DNA of 64,000 nt, from positions 49,682-113,681 of the forward strand of contig DASQDR010000048.1 in NCBI GenBank assembly GCA_035634055.1, written 5' to 3'. The notes below the pieces were generated by a model that worked only from the letters and a program-made list of their open reading frames with translations, was not told the DNA's origin and ran no database searches. This document shows positions 23,401 through 33,369 of the stretch, in pieces; the first letter of the stretch is position 1; every line of letters starts with the position of its first letter. Origin of the DNA: JAICTV01 sp035634055 (GTDB taxonomy: Bacteria > Planctomycetota > Phycisphaerae > Tepidisphaerales > Tepidisphaeraceae). The position numbers and the translations under genes are program-made.

Positions 23401-24427
23401 GCAGCGCCTGGCGGATCGGGCCGCACTTGATCTCGTCGCGCACCAGCTCCACCAGCGCCTTGGCCGTCTCCTTGCCCGGCGTGGCGTTGCTGACGGTCGG
23501 CAGCTTGGGGAGCTGGATCTCCGATTCCGCCGCCAGCGCGTCCAGCCCGTCGCTTTGCAGCACGGCCTGCCAGTGCGCGACGATCTGGCGGCAGGATTTG
23601 AGGTCTTCGACGTACTTCGCGAAGCCGTCCATGCGCGACACGGCCGCGAGCGACGCGTCGCACTGCTGCGCGAGCGCGGCCAGGCGCCGGCGGAGGTCGG
23701 CGACGAGCTGTCGGCCCAGCTCCGATTCCTCCAGCGGCTTGCCCGCCGACACTTCCTCCAGTCGCCGCCGCGCGTCGGTCAGCCACTGCTGCGGATCGAC
23801 CAGGCTGCCGAGCAGCTCGTGGGCGTCGATCAGCTTGGCCACCAGCCGCTCGTCGTTCCCCTCCGCGTAGGCGTCCACCAGCGCCTGAAACTGCTCCGAC
23901 CGCGGCGGCGCGGCCTCGTACTGCTCCGCGAACAGCTCGCGCGCCACCTCCAGCCGCAGCAGCGCCGCCTCGTCGCCGTCCAGCACCGTGAACGCGGGGT
24001 CGAGCCCGAGCAGGTGGAAGTGCTGGCGGATCAGCTTCGCGCAGAACCCGTGCAGGGTGCTGACCTGCGCCCGATCGATGAGCGCGAGCTGGCGGCTGAG
24101 CCGGCGGTCATCGGGGCTCCTGGACAGCCGCTCGTGCAGCGCCCGCTCGATGCGCGACTTCATCTCCGCCGCCGCCGCCTCGGTGAACGTCACCACCAGC
24201 AGCTCGTCGACATCGCACGCCGGCTCGGCGTCGCAGACGAGGTAAGCGCAGCGCGCCGCCAGCACCGCGGTCTTGCCCGACCCGGCCGCCGCGGAGACGA
24301 GCAGGCTTTGGCCCGTCGTGGCGATGCCGGCCCACTGCTCGTCGGTCCAGTTCGTGCCGACCGGCTTGGGCGGGAGCTGGAATTTCACCACGCGGTCGCG
24401 CGTCGGCTTCTTCGCCTTAGTCGCCAT
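20435..24427 (-). CDS. addA: AddA helicase-nuclease subunit
   Basis: AddA is the UvrD-like motor and 3'-strand nuclease of AddAB, which resects double-strand breaks for RecA loading. The 1330-residue protein has the Q motif (NWTDEQWAGI), Walker A AAAGSGKT (46-53), DEYQD (about 421), GDVKQSIYGFR, the later helicase motifs (MTIHRSKGLEFPVVILPDLG; VAMTRAKEHLVLIG), and a C-terminal RecB-type nuclease (GSATHLALQHL, RIDVLV, DYKTDR). About 40 residues at 442-485, between motifs II and III, come from an inserted dispersed repeat (22972-23084). A Gly/Ala-rich linker precedes the nuclease domain. The first 11 bases overlap the end of addB, so the two are translationally coupled. Confidence 0.92.
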   Translation of the reverse strand: MATKAKKPTRDRVVKFQLPPKPVGTNWTDEQWAGIATTGQSLLVSAAAGSGKTAVLAARCAYLVCDAEPACDVDELLVVTFTEAAAAEMKSRIERALHERLSRSPDDRRLSRQLALIDRAQVSTLHGFCAKLIRQHFHLLGLDPAFTVLDGDEAALLRLEVARELFAEQYEAAPPRSEQFQALVDAYAEGNDERLVAKLIDAHELLGSLVDPQQWLTDARRRLEEVSAGKPLEESELGRQLVADLRRRLAALAQQCDASLAAVSRMDGFAKYVEDLKSCRQIVAHWQAVLQSDGLDALAAESEIQLPKLPTVSNATPGKETAKALVELVRDEIKCGPIRQALRFTTAQWIEGIASVRPHAELFLDLVQAFGQRYQQEKSALRGVDFTDLERLALKALRDGDTDRPSSVARLLHRQFAHVLVDEYQDINEVQDGILRLASRECVGDEIAGKDEVGRRKDEEEGKTNAAADGRASDSSFLDPPSSFSSNLFCVGDVKQSIYGFRLAEPARFLARHERFREGGGAGAGGGMVVDLQANFRSRAPLLDVLNQVFTKLMTKEAADLQYDHTHELRPGLKYPAGDGKSCFAGAPVELHLLPHDVDADPQAGIDDHGGSGGGSGADAIEPDRTAREALLVARLVRQMTGADGGRPMCVIEKDRDGILTPRPIRRSDIVVLLRSMRYKGDDYAEVLRGAGIPTHSESGSGYFDSMEVRDVLALLKVLDNRRQDIPLAGLLRSPLAALPDAEDALARVRLAYDRKEVPFHQAVVRYAKDHDDELAAKLRDVLAQLDGWRDMAQRRPLAELIWDVYDSTGYLAFCAGLRDGEQRKANLIDLHERARQFGSFQRQGLARFLAFLDRLREESDLGQPSVASEGEDVVRIMTIHRSKGLEFPVVILPDLGKAINVRDCSGPILLDRHGGLGMEVVDEAKQVRYPSLASKLVSNRLRQQAMAEELRVLYVAMTRAKEHLVLIGTCREAAPDTWAARWASHGDGPLPADAVVGARCMLDWLGPVATILKRGHGDGEGAQEPIRVVRHASDDVAQWPTPESMRPSDGERQRRLARLEPLDPPPPPSDEADRIIARLTAKYPHQPFTRIQAAEAATALAKHPAHGAGSAGGARGGGGGARGADGNGASASEPPGTDWVRTLELPRAVRTEVKPSAADVGSATHLALQHLDFDRPCDIDDLKQQVQWLADKRLIAPAEADHVDLESLCWLVGSAVGQLIRAHAKRVRRELPVYFPLPANELDPSAPASGDPEDCVMVRSRIDVLVPTPAGLEIVDYKTDRVTPETVAARVERYKPQMELYRRAVKGITGQSVSRVHLVFLSARMIHSV
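22972..23084. repeat. Palindromic dispersed repeat inserted in frame within addA
   Basis: The left arm (22972-23007) has ggagaaggatgaag and gaggaaggatgaatc. The right arm (23047-23084) has ttcttcatccttcctc and cttcatcctttccc, an imperfect reverse complement. The intervening 39 bases are unique. On the minus strand it encodes KDEVGRRKDEEEGK and SSFLDPPSSFSS, a low-complexity peptide foreign to AddA. It is a different family from the rlmN insert. Confidence 0.8.
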
Positions 24428-27400
24428 CGCCGCCGCCCCCCTTCAGCACCATGTCCAGCACGTCCGAGCGCTTCATCGCCGGCAGCGAGAGGTAGCGGTT
24501 AAGGCCCGCGTCAAACCGGCAGACGCCGCGGTAGGGGCAGTTGGGGCACGGCGTGTCGCGCCCGATGCGATAGGGGCGCGCCTCGACCGAGCCGGCAATC
24601 ATCTCGTCGGCGAGCTGCCCGACCTTGCGCTTCACGAAGCCGAGCAGCGCGGCGAAGGCGCCGGCGTCGGCGACGTCGGTGGTGTCGAGCTTGCCGAACC
24701 CGCCGTCCTTGTTGACGTGAACCTGCACGACCTGCGACGCGCCGCACTCCAATTCAGCGTCGAGCTGCTGAACGTATCGCGCGTCGAAGATCCCGCGCGG
24801 CTTCACGCGCAGGTCGAACGCCGGGTCCGTCTCGTCCGGCGCCTCGTCGGGATGATCCACGGATTCCAGGCTGCGCAGCAACTTGGCGTAGAATGCCGCC
24901 ACGGGCGAGACCTTCTTGCCGAACAGCTTCTCGCCGCTGGCCTCCAGCACCAGCAGGTAGGTCAGCAGTTGCAGCGAAAGCCCGTGGTAGACCTCGTGCA
25001 GCGCCAGGCGGTCGTCGCGCAGCTTGTAGTCGATGACGGCGACGGCGTTGCCGTCGCGCAGCAGGTCGACGCGGTCGATCTTGCCGTGCAGCCGCACGAC
25101 GCGCCCGCGCGGGGTCTTCAGCTCCAGCGGCGGCAGGCCGTCGGCGCCCTGGCCGAAGCCCAGCTCCGCGTACGCCGGGCGGAACCCGCCGCGCGACAGC
25201 GCCGCCTGCTGCGCGGCGCAGACCTGCTCGACCGTCCTGCGCACGCGCTGGAGCAGGTACTTGTTGCGCGCGTTGCTGAGCATCAGCTCCCCGCGCAGCG
25301 CCTTGCCGGCGCGGTCGGCCAGCTCGCCGACCATCTGCCGGGTGATCTGCCGCTCGACCTCGCACCAGTCGGCGCGCTGCCGCAGCGTCTGGCGGACGAC
25401 GCCCTCGAGGATCTGGTGGTAGACGTTGCCAAGGTCCAGCGGGGTGACGTCCGATTGCTCGCGCTCCTGCAGCCCCAGCCCGAAGCGCGCGAAGTGCTTG
25501 AACGGGCAGGTGGCGAACGTCTCGATGCGCGTGACGCTGGCGTGCAGCTCGCCGCCGACCAGCCGCTGGGCCGTCTCGGGCGAGAGCCGCGCGTCGTTCT
25601 GGTAGCCGACGGCGCGCCACGCGCGGAAGCGCATGATGTCGATGGCGTCGTCGCAGCAATCGTGCTGCCGCAGCCAGCCGTAGAGCGACGCCCAGGGCTG
25701 CTCGGCGTCGGCGGCGTCGTCGCAGCGGCGGGCCCAGCGCATCAGCGCGGTCACGAGCTGCCGCGGCGTGCCGATTCCCGCCGGGCCGGCGTCGGCCTCG
25801 CGCTCCTCGCGCGCGACCTCGTTGTGAGGGAACATCCGCCGCAGGCGCGCCCAGTAGCCGGAGCCGTTGATCGGCTTGTTGTCGTTCGACGTCGCGCGCG
25901 TCACCACCAGGCCGTGCGACGCGCGGGTGAAGGCGATGTACGCCAGCAAGTTCTCATCCAGCAGCCGCCGCTCGCTGTCGGGGTCGACGTCGAGGTGGTG
26001 GCTGCGCAGCGACCGCCGCTCGGAATCGGACAGCACCGAATCCTCGCGCGACACCCGCGGGAACTGCCCCTCCGCCAGCCCGAGCACGAACGCGGCGTAA
26101 ACGCGCGTCGTCCGCGTCCGCTCCGCCTGCCCGACCAGCACCTGATCCACGCGCGGCGGCGTGAGGGCGAGGTCGAACTGCTCGAGCCCGGCCTCGAGGA
26201 TCTCCACGAAATCGCCCGGCGTGACCGCCGCATCGCCGAGCAGCTCCGCGAGCTGGTCGAACATCTTCACCAGCTCCGCCCACACCTGCTCGTGCTCGCC
26301 GCGCTGCTCCGGATCGTTGTTGGCGATGGCGTCATTGATCCACGTCGCCAGCGTGCCGCGCACGTCGAAGCGGGCGTACAGCTCGAACAGCTCCACGATC
26401 GTCTGTCGGATCGGCCGCTTCTCCTCGGCGCGCAGGCGGGCGACGAACGGGGCGAGGCGATCGCTGACGTGGCGGCGGAGCCGCTCCATCTCCGCGGCCT
26501 CGGCGCGCTCCGCGAAGGCGGCGGCGTCCACGTCGTCGCCGTCGCCGCGGGCGATCGTGCGCGCGAACGCCCACGCGTCCGCGCCCGACCACGCGGGCCC
26601 GCCGCGGATGCGGTGGAGCAGCACGTAATTCTCCAGCGCCTCCGCCTGGTCGTGCTCGAGCCCGCACAGGCCGCTCTTGACCACCGCCATCACCGCATCG
26701 TGCGGCCAATTGTGGCGGGCGATCTGAAAGACCGCGCGGGTGAATTGCAGCAGCGGGTGGTGTCCCGCCGAGCGCCGGCGATCGACGAAATACGGCACAT
26801 CGTGCTCGCGGAACGATGCGGCGATCAGCTCGTCGTAGTCGTCGATATCACGGACCAGCACCGCGACGTCGCGCAGCCGGCGGCCGCCGCGCAGCATCTC
26901 ACGGATCCGCCGCGCCACCGCATCCACTTCCCCGCGCCGGTCGGGCGCCTCGACGAACTGCACCGCCCAGCACTGCGCCTGCGGCCTCGCCCCGTCGAAC
27001 AGCCGCGCCTCGACCTCCGCCAGCGCGCCGTCGGCGAACCGCCCCGCGCCGCGCAGCAGCAGCGGCGGCTCGACTTCCACCTGCGCCTCGGCCAGGGTGA
27101 GCACCAGCTTTCGGTAGGTGGTTTCCGTGCGATGAAAGAGGCTGAGGTCGTCCGGCAGGTGGTGGACGTCGCGAAGGGTCGGGCTGCGCGGGTCGATCAG
27201 CAGCGTGACGTCCACCCGCCCGCAGGTCTCGCCCAGGGCGACGATCATCCGCCGCTCGCGGTCGGTGAACTCGTGGAAGCCGTCGATGTAAACCGTCGCG
27301 CCGCGCAGCGGGCGGTGATCGTGCAGGCAGGCCAGGACCTGCTCGAGCCGGCGGTGCGGGTCGACGCGCTCCTGGCCCAGCGCGTCGCGGTAGGCGCGGT

Positions 27401-27923
27401 AGAGCAGGTGGAAGTCGGCGACCTTGTCGCGCAGCACGCGCTCCTCGACGCGCTCGCCGGCACTGTCGGCCAGCTCCTTCGCCAGCGCGCCGAGCGTGTC
27501 GGGATCCTTGCCGCAGCGCTCGAACTCGGCGAAGGTGGCGTCGAGCCGCGCGGCCAACCCGGGCTGGCGGGCGACGCTGCGGAAGAACTGGAGCTGGTCC
27601 TGGTGCGCGCGGAGCAGGTAGCCGAGCAGCATCTGCCGCCCGATGGCGCTGAGCTCCGGCACCGCCGCCCCGCCGCACGCGGCGAGCACTTCCTCGCCGA
27701 GCAGCTCGAACGACAGCACGCGGGCGCGGCAGAATCCGTCAAGCCCGCTGCGGGTGGTCAGCTCGCGCTCGGCGGAGAAGGTGGCTTGCTTGGGAAGGAT
27801 CCAGTAGATCGGCGGGCCGAGCGGCTCGGCGCGCATCGCCTCGACGATGGCATCGAAGCAGTGCTTCGTCTTGCCACTCCCCGCCCGGCCGATAACGAAT
27901 CGAACGCCCACGTCGCACGCCAA
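24417..27923 (-). CDS. addB: AddB-type ATP-dependent nuclease subunit
   Basis: The product has 1168 residues and is the partner of AddA. AddB is an inactivated helicase scaffold with a 5'-strand nuclease and a 4Fe-4S cluster. The N-terminus has the P-loop VIGRAGSGKT. The C-terminal RecB-type nuclease shows AVIDYKLRDD. Cluster cysteines appear as CPFKHFARFGLGL (about 803) and CPNCPYRGVC (about 1124-1133), the CX(n)CX2CX5C pattern typical of AddB. ATG 27923 lies 24 bases from the DUF456 stop upstream, so addB and addA may follow it in one transcript. It is more diverged than AddA but gene order and cysteines support the call. Confidence 0.87.
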   Translation of the reverse strand: MACDVGVRFVIGRAGSGKTKHCFDAIVEAMRAEPLGPPIYWILPKQATFSAERELTTRSGLDGFCRARVLSFELLGEEVLAACGGAAVPELSAIGRQMLLGYLLRAHQDQLQFFRSVARQPGLAARLDATFAEFERCGKDPDTLGALAKELADSAGERVEERVLRDKVADFHLLYRAYRDALGQERVDPHRRLEQVLACLHDHRPLRGATVYIDGFHEFTDRERRMIVALGETCGRVDVTLLIDPRSPTLRDVHHLPDDLSLFHRTETTYRKLVLTLAEAQVEVEPPLLLRGAGRFADGALAEVEARLFDGARPQAQCWAVQFVEAPDRRGEVDAVARRIREMLRGGRRLRDVAVLVRDIDDYDELIAASFREHDVPYFVDRRRSAGHHPLLQFTRAVFQIARHNWPHDAVMAVVKSGLCGLEHDQAEALENYVLLHRIRGGPAWSGADAWAFARTIARGDGDDVDAAAFAERAEAAEMERLRRHVSDRLAPFVARLRAEEKRPIRQTIVELFELYARFDVRGTLATWINDAIANNDPEQRGEHEQVWAELVKMFDQLAELLGDAAVTPGDFVEILEAGLEQFDLALTPPRVDQVLVGQAERTRTTRVYAAFVLGLAEGQFPRVSREDSVLSDSERRSLRSHHLDVDPDSERRLLDENLLAYIAFTRASHGLVVTRATSNDNKPINGSGYWARLRRMFPHNEVAREEREADAGPAGIGTPRQLVTALMRWARRCDDAADAEQPWASLYGWLRQHDCCDDAIDIMRFRAWRAVGYQNDARLSPETAQRLVGGELHASVTRIETFATCPFKHFARFGLGLQEREQSDVTPLDLGNVYHQILEGVVRQTLRQRADWCEVERQITRQMVGELADRAGKALRGELMLSNARNKYLLQRVRRTVEQVCAAQQAALSRGGFRPAYAELGFGQGADGLPPLELKTPRGRVVRLHGKIDRVDLLRDGNAVAVIDYKLRDDRLALHEVYHGLSLQLLTYLLVLEASGEKLFGKKVSPVAAFYAKLLRSLESVDHPDEAPDETDPAFDLRVKPRGIFDARYVQQLDAELECGASQVVQVHVNKDGGFGKLDTTDVADAGAFAALLGFVKRKVGQLADEMIAGSVEARPYRIGRDTPCPNCPYRGVCRFDAGLNRYLSLPAMKRSDVLDMVLKGGGGDGD

Positions 27924-27947
27924 GATAGCAGAACGAGCGTGGCGGCG

Positions 27948-28634
27948 TCACGGCGACGGAAGCGTGGCGGGCGCGGCGGGCGGGACGCTGGCGGGATCGG
28001 GCGCGGCCGCGGTCGTTGGCATCGCCGGCGGGACGTAGAGCGGCATTGTTGCCGGCTCGGTTGACGAAGCCTCCACGGCCGCCGGCGGCGACGGCGGCGC
28101 GGCGGGCGCGGCGGCGCGGCGGCCGCCCCACGCCAGGCCGGCGACGGCGGCGACCGCGAACATCGCGAACCCGAACGCCAGCTTGCTCACGATCCCGTAA
28201 AGCCTGCCCTTCGCCGCCCCCACGCCCACGCGCAGCGAGTGGCGCAGATCCTTGTCCGTTAGCTCCATCACGGCCGCCCCGATGAAGGCACCGAGGCACG
28301 CGCCGATCACCTGCGCCACGATCGGGATGGGGATCACCGACAGGAAGATCGCGCCGAGGAACCCGCCGACGATCGCGCCGATCATCCCGCGCTTGCGCCC
28401 GCCGGCGGCGGCGGAACCGGCGGCGCCGGCGACGAATTCCACCACCTCCGCCAGCACCGCCAGCACGAAGACCGCGATGAACGACGGCCAGCCGACGTAG
28501 TTGTTCCACCCGGTCCACCAGCCGTACAGCCCGTAAGCGCCCACCATGAGCCACAGCCCGGGCAGGCCCAGGATGTTGACCAGCCAGCCGACCAGCAGCA
28601 CGAGCAACATCAGGAAGTAGTAGACCCAGTCCAT
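27948..28634 (-). CDS. DUF456 family membrane protein
   Basis: The 228-residue protein has about six hydrophobic segments. Recognisable DUF456 features are LGLPGLWLMVGAY after the first helix, then FVLAVLAEVVEFVAGAAGS, GGRKRGMIGAIVGGFLGAIF and VIGACLGAFIGAAVMEL. The function of the family is unknown. The glycine-zipper-like repeats suggest tight helix packing. A 45-residue Ala/Pro tail follows the last helix. It is upstream of addB by 24 bases and downstream of the sigma-like gene. Confidence 0.8.
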   Translation of the reverse strand: MDWVYYFLMLLVLLVGWLVNILGLPGLWLMVGAYGLYGWWTGWNNYVGWPSFIAVFVLAVLAEVVEFVAGAAGSAAAGGRKRGMIGAIVGGFLGAIFLSVIPIPIVAQVIGACLGAFIGAAVMELTDKDLRHSLRVGVGAAKGRLYGIVSKLAFGFAMFAVAAVAGLAWGGRRAAAPAAPPSPPAAVEASSTEPATMPLYVPPAMPTTAAAPDPASVPPAAPATLPSP

Positions 28635-28692
28635 TTGCGTTCAGCTCCTCGGTCGCCCCGCTCCGCTCCGGCTCCCGCGCCCGCACCGCGGG

Positions 28693-29406
28693 TCAACGTT
28701 GAACGATTTCGTACAGCTTCCACGCGCCCCACGCCAGCGCGGCGACCAGGATGATCTTGGCGAGCAGCGCGACCCACCGCGCCCATCGCCGCAGGCGCAC
28801 CTGGCGGAAGACGACCTTGTTCACCGTGGGGATCAGTTGCGCCTCGTCGGGCGTCAGGTGGGCGTAGGCGTCTTGCAGCTTTTTGACCAGCGGATCGTAA
28901 TCCGCGCCCGCGACCAGGCGCAGCGCGTCCTCCGCCGCCTTCAGGTGGTTCTGCGCCGCCTCGGTGGAGCAGTCCATCGCCAGTGCGCAGTAGCGCGGGT
29001 TGAGCTTCTCGCCGTGCCAGAGCAAGAACGCCTCGCGCTGCTGCGCGTCGAGCTTGCGCACAGCCGAGACGAACGCGACGTACTCCGGCGGCGCGGGCGG
29101 CGCCGCCTGGAGCACCAGCACGTCCTGCCGCGGGTCGGCCGGGCGGTGGTGCGCCGAGCGGCGCGACGTCATGATCGTGAAGCGGTGATACCAGTTGGCC
29201 GGGTCGTCGTCCGGCTTCCACTTGGGCATCATCCTGACGCTGCGGTTGAGCACGAACCGCGCGATCCCGCGTCCGACGTCCCACCGCCCGGCCAGCGCGT
29301 AGGCGATCCGGTAGACCGGCGCCACCTGGCTTTGCAGCACGCGCTGCACCGCCGCCGGCTTGAGGCGGCGCGCGTCGTGGATGACATCGGCGTCGAGCAG
29401 CGTCAT
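28693..29406 (-). CDS. Sigma-70-like protein with a C-terminal membrane helix
   Basis: The 237-residue protein resembles a diverged ECF sigma factor. A region-2-like part (about 18-85: VLQSQVAPVYRIAYALAGR, NWYHRFTIMTSRR) is followed by a region-4-like helix-turn-helix (about 118-165: KLDAQQREAFLLWHGEKLNP, CSTEAAQNHLKAAEDAL). Unlike ordinary ECF factors it continues 70 residues and ends in a basic patch plus one hydrophobic helix (about 213-232, WVALLAKIILVAALAWGAW). ATG 29406 is in the right place for the conserved start. It may be membrane-tethered, or no longer a true sigma factor. DUF456 is 58 bases downstream. Confidence 0.6.
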   Translation of the reverse strand: MTLLDADVIHDARRLKPAAVQRVLQSQVAPVYRIAYALAGRWDVGRGIARFVLNRSVRMMPKWKPDDDPANWYHRFTIMTSRRSAHHRPADPRQDVLVLQAAPPAPPEYVAFVSAVRKLDAQQREAFLLWHGEKLNPRYCALAMDCSTEAAQNHLKAAEDALRLVAGADYDPLVKKLQDAYAHLTPDEAQLIPTVNKVVFRQVRLRRWARWVALLAKIILVAALAWGAWKLYEIVQR

Positions 29407-29477
29407 GGCGGCCGCGCGCGATCTTAGCAGAACCGGCGCTCGCGCGTCGCCGCCCGGCGGCGTACGCTTGGCCGACC

Positions 29478-30944
29478 ATGCGGCCGATCCTCTGCTGCGC
29501 GATTCTCGCCTCATTCGCCTGCGGGTGTACGGCGCTGGCGCCGTCGAAGGGCGGCGGGCAGGTGATCCCGTCGGCGTCGCGCCGCGTTAACCCGGCGGAC
29601 ATCGCCGTGCCGCCCGGCTACCGCGTCGAGGTCGTCGCGACCGGGCTGAACTTCCCCACCGGCGTCGCGTTCGACGACCAGAACCGCCCGTGCGTCACCG
29701 AGGCCGGTTACAGCTACGGCGAGGTTTTCACCACACCGCGACTCGTGCGCATCGAACCGGGCGGCCGGCTCGCGCCGATCGCCACCGGCAGCCCGGAGGC
29801 CGGCCCGTGGAACGGCGTGGACTTCCGCGACGGCGCGTTCTTCGTCGCCGAGGGGGGCGAGAAGTCCGGCGGGCGCATCTCGCGCATCGACGCCAACGGC
29901 ACCATCACCCCGATCGTGCGGAACCTCCCGTCGCTCGGCGATCACCACACCAACGGTCCGGTCGTCTCGGCCGACGGATACGTCTACTTCGGCGTCGGCA
30001 CCGCCACCAACAGCGGCATCGTCGGCGAGGACAATTTTCACTACGGCTGGCTGAAGCGGGTCCCCGATTTCCACGACGTCCCCGCCCGCGCTGTGAAGCT
30101 CGTCGGGCACAACGTCACCACCGACAATCCCGTGACCGCCGAGCAGGGCGACACCGCGACCACCGGCGCTTACGTCCCCTTCGGCACGCCGACGCAGCCC
30201 GGCCAGGTGATCAACGGGCGCATGCCGTGCAACGGCGCGGTGATGCGCGTGCGCGCCACCGGCGGTGAGCCGGAACTCGTGGCGTGGGGCATGCGCAACC
30301 CGTACGGGCTGGCGTTCGACGCCGAGGGCAAGCTGCTCGTCGCCGAGAACCAGTTCGACGACCGCGGCAGCCGCCCGGTCTGGGGGGCGGGCGACCTGCT
30401 CTGGCGGATCGACCGGCCCGGCCTGTGGTACGGCTGGCCGGACTTTCACGGCGATCGGCCGCTGGCGTGGAAGGACCATTACCAGCCGCACGGCAAGGAC
30501 GCGCCGCGCCCGCTTCTGGCGGAGCGCCCGAACGATCCGCCGGCGCCGGCGGCGGTGCTCGGCGTGCACGCGTCGGCGTGCGGGCTGGACGTCTCCCGCA
30601 CCGATGCCTTCGGATTCGCCGGGCAGGCGATGGTCGCGCTGTTCGGCGACATGGCGCCCGAGGTCGGCAAGGTGCTCGAGCCGGTCGGCTACGCTGTCGT
30701 GCGCGTCGATCCCAGTTCCGGCGTGATCGAATCGTTCGCAGTGAACCGCGGCGGCAAGACCAACGGCCCGGCGTCAAAGCTCAAGACCGGCGGGCTCGAA
30801 CGCCCCATCGCCGCGCGCTTCGACCGCACCGGCACGGCGTTGTACGTCGTCGATTTCGGCCAGCTCGCCATCACCCCGACGGGCCCGACGCCGGTGCAGA
30901 AGACGGGCGTGCTCTGGCGGATCACGCGGGAGGCGGCGCGATGA
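29478..30944 (+). CDS. PQQ-type sugar dehydrogenase-like lipoprotein
   Basis: The product has 488 residues. The signal ends in a lipobox-like FACGC, so it is probably a lipoprotein. The body is a six-bladed propeller of the soluble glucose/L-sorbosone dehydrogenase type (GYRVEVVATGLNFPTGVAFD, LGDHHTNGPVVSADGYVYFG, GMRNPYGLAFDAEGKLLVAE). These enzymes oxidise sugars or polyols with PQQ. The specific substrate is unknown. The stop overlaps the ATG of a cytochrome c gene by ATGA, which strongly suggests electron transfer from one to the other. Confidence 0.78.
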   Translation: MRPILCCAILASFACGCTALAPSKGGGQVIPSASRRVNPADIAVPPGYRVEVVATGLNFPTGVAFDDQNRPCVTEAGYSYGEVFTTPRLVRIEPGGRLAPIATGSPEAGPWNGVDFRDGAFFVAEGGEKSGGRISRIDANGTITPIVRNLPSLGDHHTNGPVVSADGYVYFGVGTATNSGIVGEDNFHYGWLKRVPDFHDVPARAVKLVGHNVTTDNPVTAEQGDTATTGAYVPFGTPTQPGQVINGRMPCNGAVMRVRATGGEPELVAWGMRNPYGLAFDAEGKLLVAENQFDDRGSRPVWGAGDLLWRIDRPGLWYGWPDFHGDRPLAWKDHYQPHGKDAPRPLLAERPNDPPAPAAVLGVHASACGLDVSRTDAFGFAGQAMVALFGDMAPEVGKVLEPVGYAVVRVDPSSGVIESFAVNRGGKTNGPASKLKTGGLERPIAARFDRTGTALYVVDFGQLAITPTGPTPVQKTGVLWRITREAAR

Positions 30945-31321
30945 CGTGGGCGCACCGCATCGTCGCCGGCTGCTTTATCGCTGCGAGCATCGTCGCGGGC
31001 GCGCTGCTCGCCCCCGGCTGCGCGTCCGCGCGGCGCGACGAACCGCTCGTCGGCCCGGTCGAGCTGCCGACGCCCGAGCTGCGCATGGGCCAGCAGGTCT
31101 TCATGCGGCACTGCTACCAGTGCCACCCCGGCGGCCGCGCGGGCGTCGGTCCGGCGCTGAACAACAAGCCGCTCCCGGCGGCGCTGATCAAGACGCAGGT
31201 TCGCCAAGGCCTTGGCGAGATGCCCGCCTTCGGCACCGACATCCTCCGCGAAACCGAGGTCGACGCCGTCGCCGACTACATGATCGCCCTGCGGCAGAAC
31301 AAGCCGGACAAGAGGAAGTGA
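30941..31321 (+). CDS. Small c-type cytochrome
   Basis: The 126-residue protein is exported (hydrophobic N-terminus, possible lipobox at Cys27). It has one haem-binding motif CYQCH (58-62), GVGPALNNKPLP and the methionine ligand region MPAF. ATG 30941 overlaps the preceding stop (ATGA), so it is translated with the sugar dehydrogenase and is its likely electron acceptor. A terminator follows 10 bases after the stop. Confidence 0.87.
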   Translation: MTWAHRIVAGCFIAASIVAGALLAPGCASARRDEPLVGPVELPTPELRMGQQVFMRHCYQCHPGGRAGVGPALNNKPLPAALIKTQVRQGLGEMPAFGTDILRETEVDAVADYMIALRQNKPDKRK

Positions 31322-31331
31322 CTTCACCCGG

Positions 31332-31375
31332 CCCCGCTCCCGTTGCGCCGGGAGACGCAGCGGGCGGGGTTTTTT
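31332..31375 (+). terminator. Rho-independent terminator after the cytochrome gene
   Basis: A GC-rich stem (ccccgct pairing with the agcgggcgggg region at 31360-31369) with an internal loop is followed by six Ts (31370-31375). Confidence 0.75.
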
Positions 31376-31450
31376 GACGCCCGTCAGGTGGGGCCCGCGG
31401 TGTTTTATGCCGGCGGGAACCGGGCACGGCGATTGCACGGACGCGCTGCA

Positions 31451-33145
<1,695 letters not shown>

Positions 33146-33156
33146 AGTTCAATGAT

Positions 33157-33280
33157 GGGAGGCACGGAGGCACGGAGGCACGGAGGCACGGAGGCACGAA
33201 GTGGGTTGAAGGGGACAAGGGAGGAAGTGAATTCACTCTATCCCTTCTCTCTTATCACTCCCTTCGTGCCTTCGTGCTTC
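33157..33280. repeat. Intergenic copy of the GGCACGGA palindromic element
   Basis: The left part is five tandem ggaggcacgga-type units (33157-33200). The centre holds gggaggaagtgaattcac. The right arm has ccttcgtgccttcgtgcttcc. Arms and centre match the element inside rlmN (12014-12139). It lies between recQ and the GNAT gene; a frame open through it reads GGTEARRHGG and joins the GNAT frame. Confidence 0.85.
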
Positions 33281-33369
33281 CATTCCCTCCGTCGCTTCGT
33301 CCCTCCGTCGCATCGTCGCTTCTTCCTCCCCCCCTCCATCGCGCCCGCCCCCTTTGGTACATTGCGCCG

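Noticed and set aside
24273..28064. A 1263-codon open frame on the plus strand opposite addB and addA
   Set aside because: It is the GC-rich antisense shadow of two clear genes, has His/Arg/Ala/Gln-rich composition, and no domain or ribosome site.
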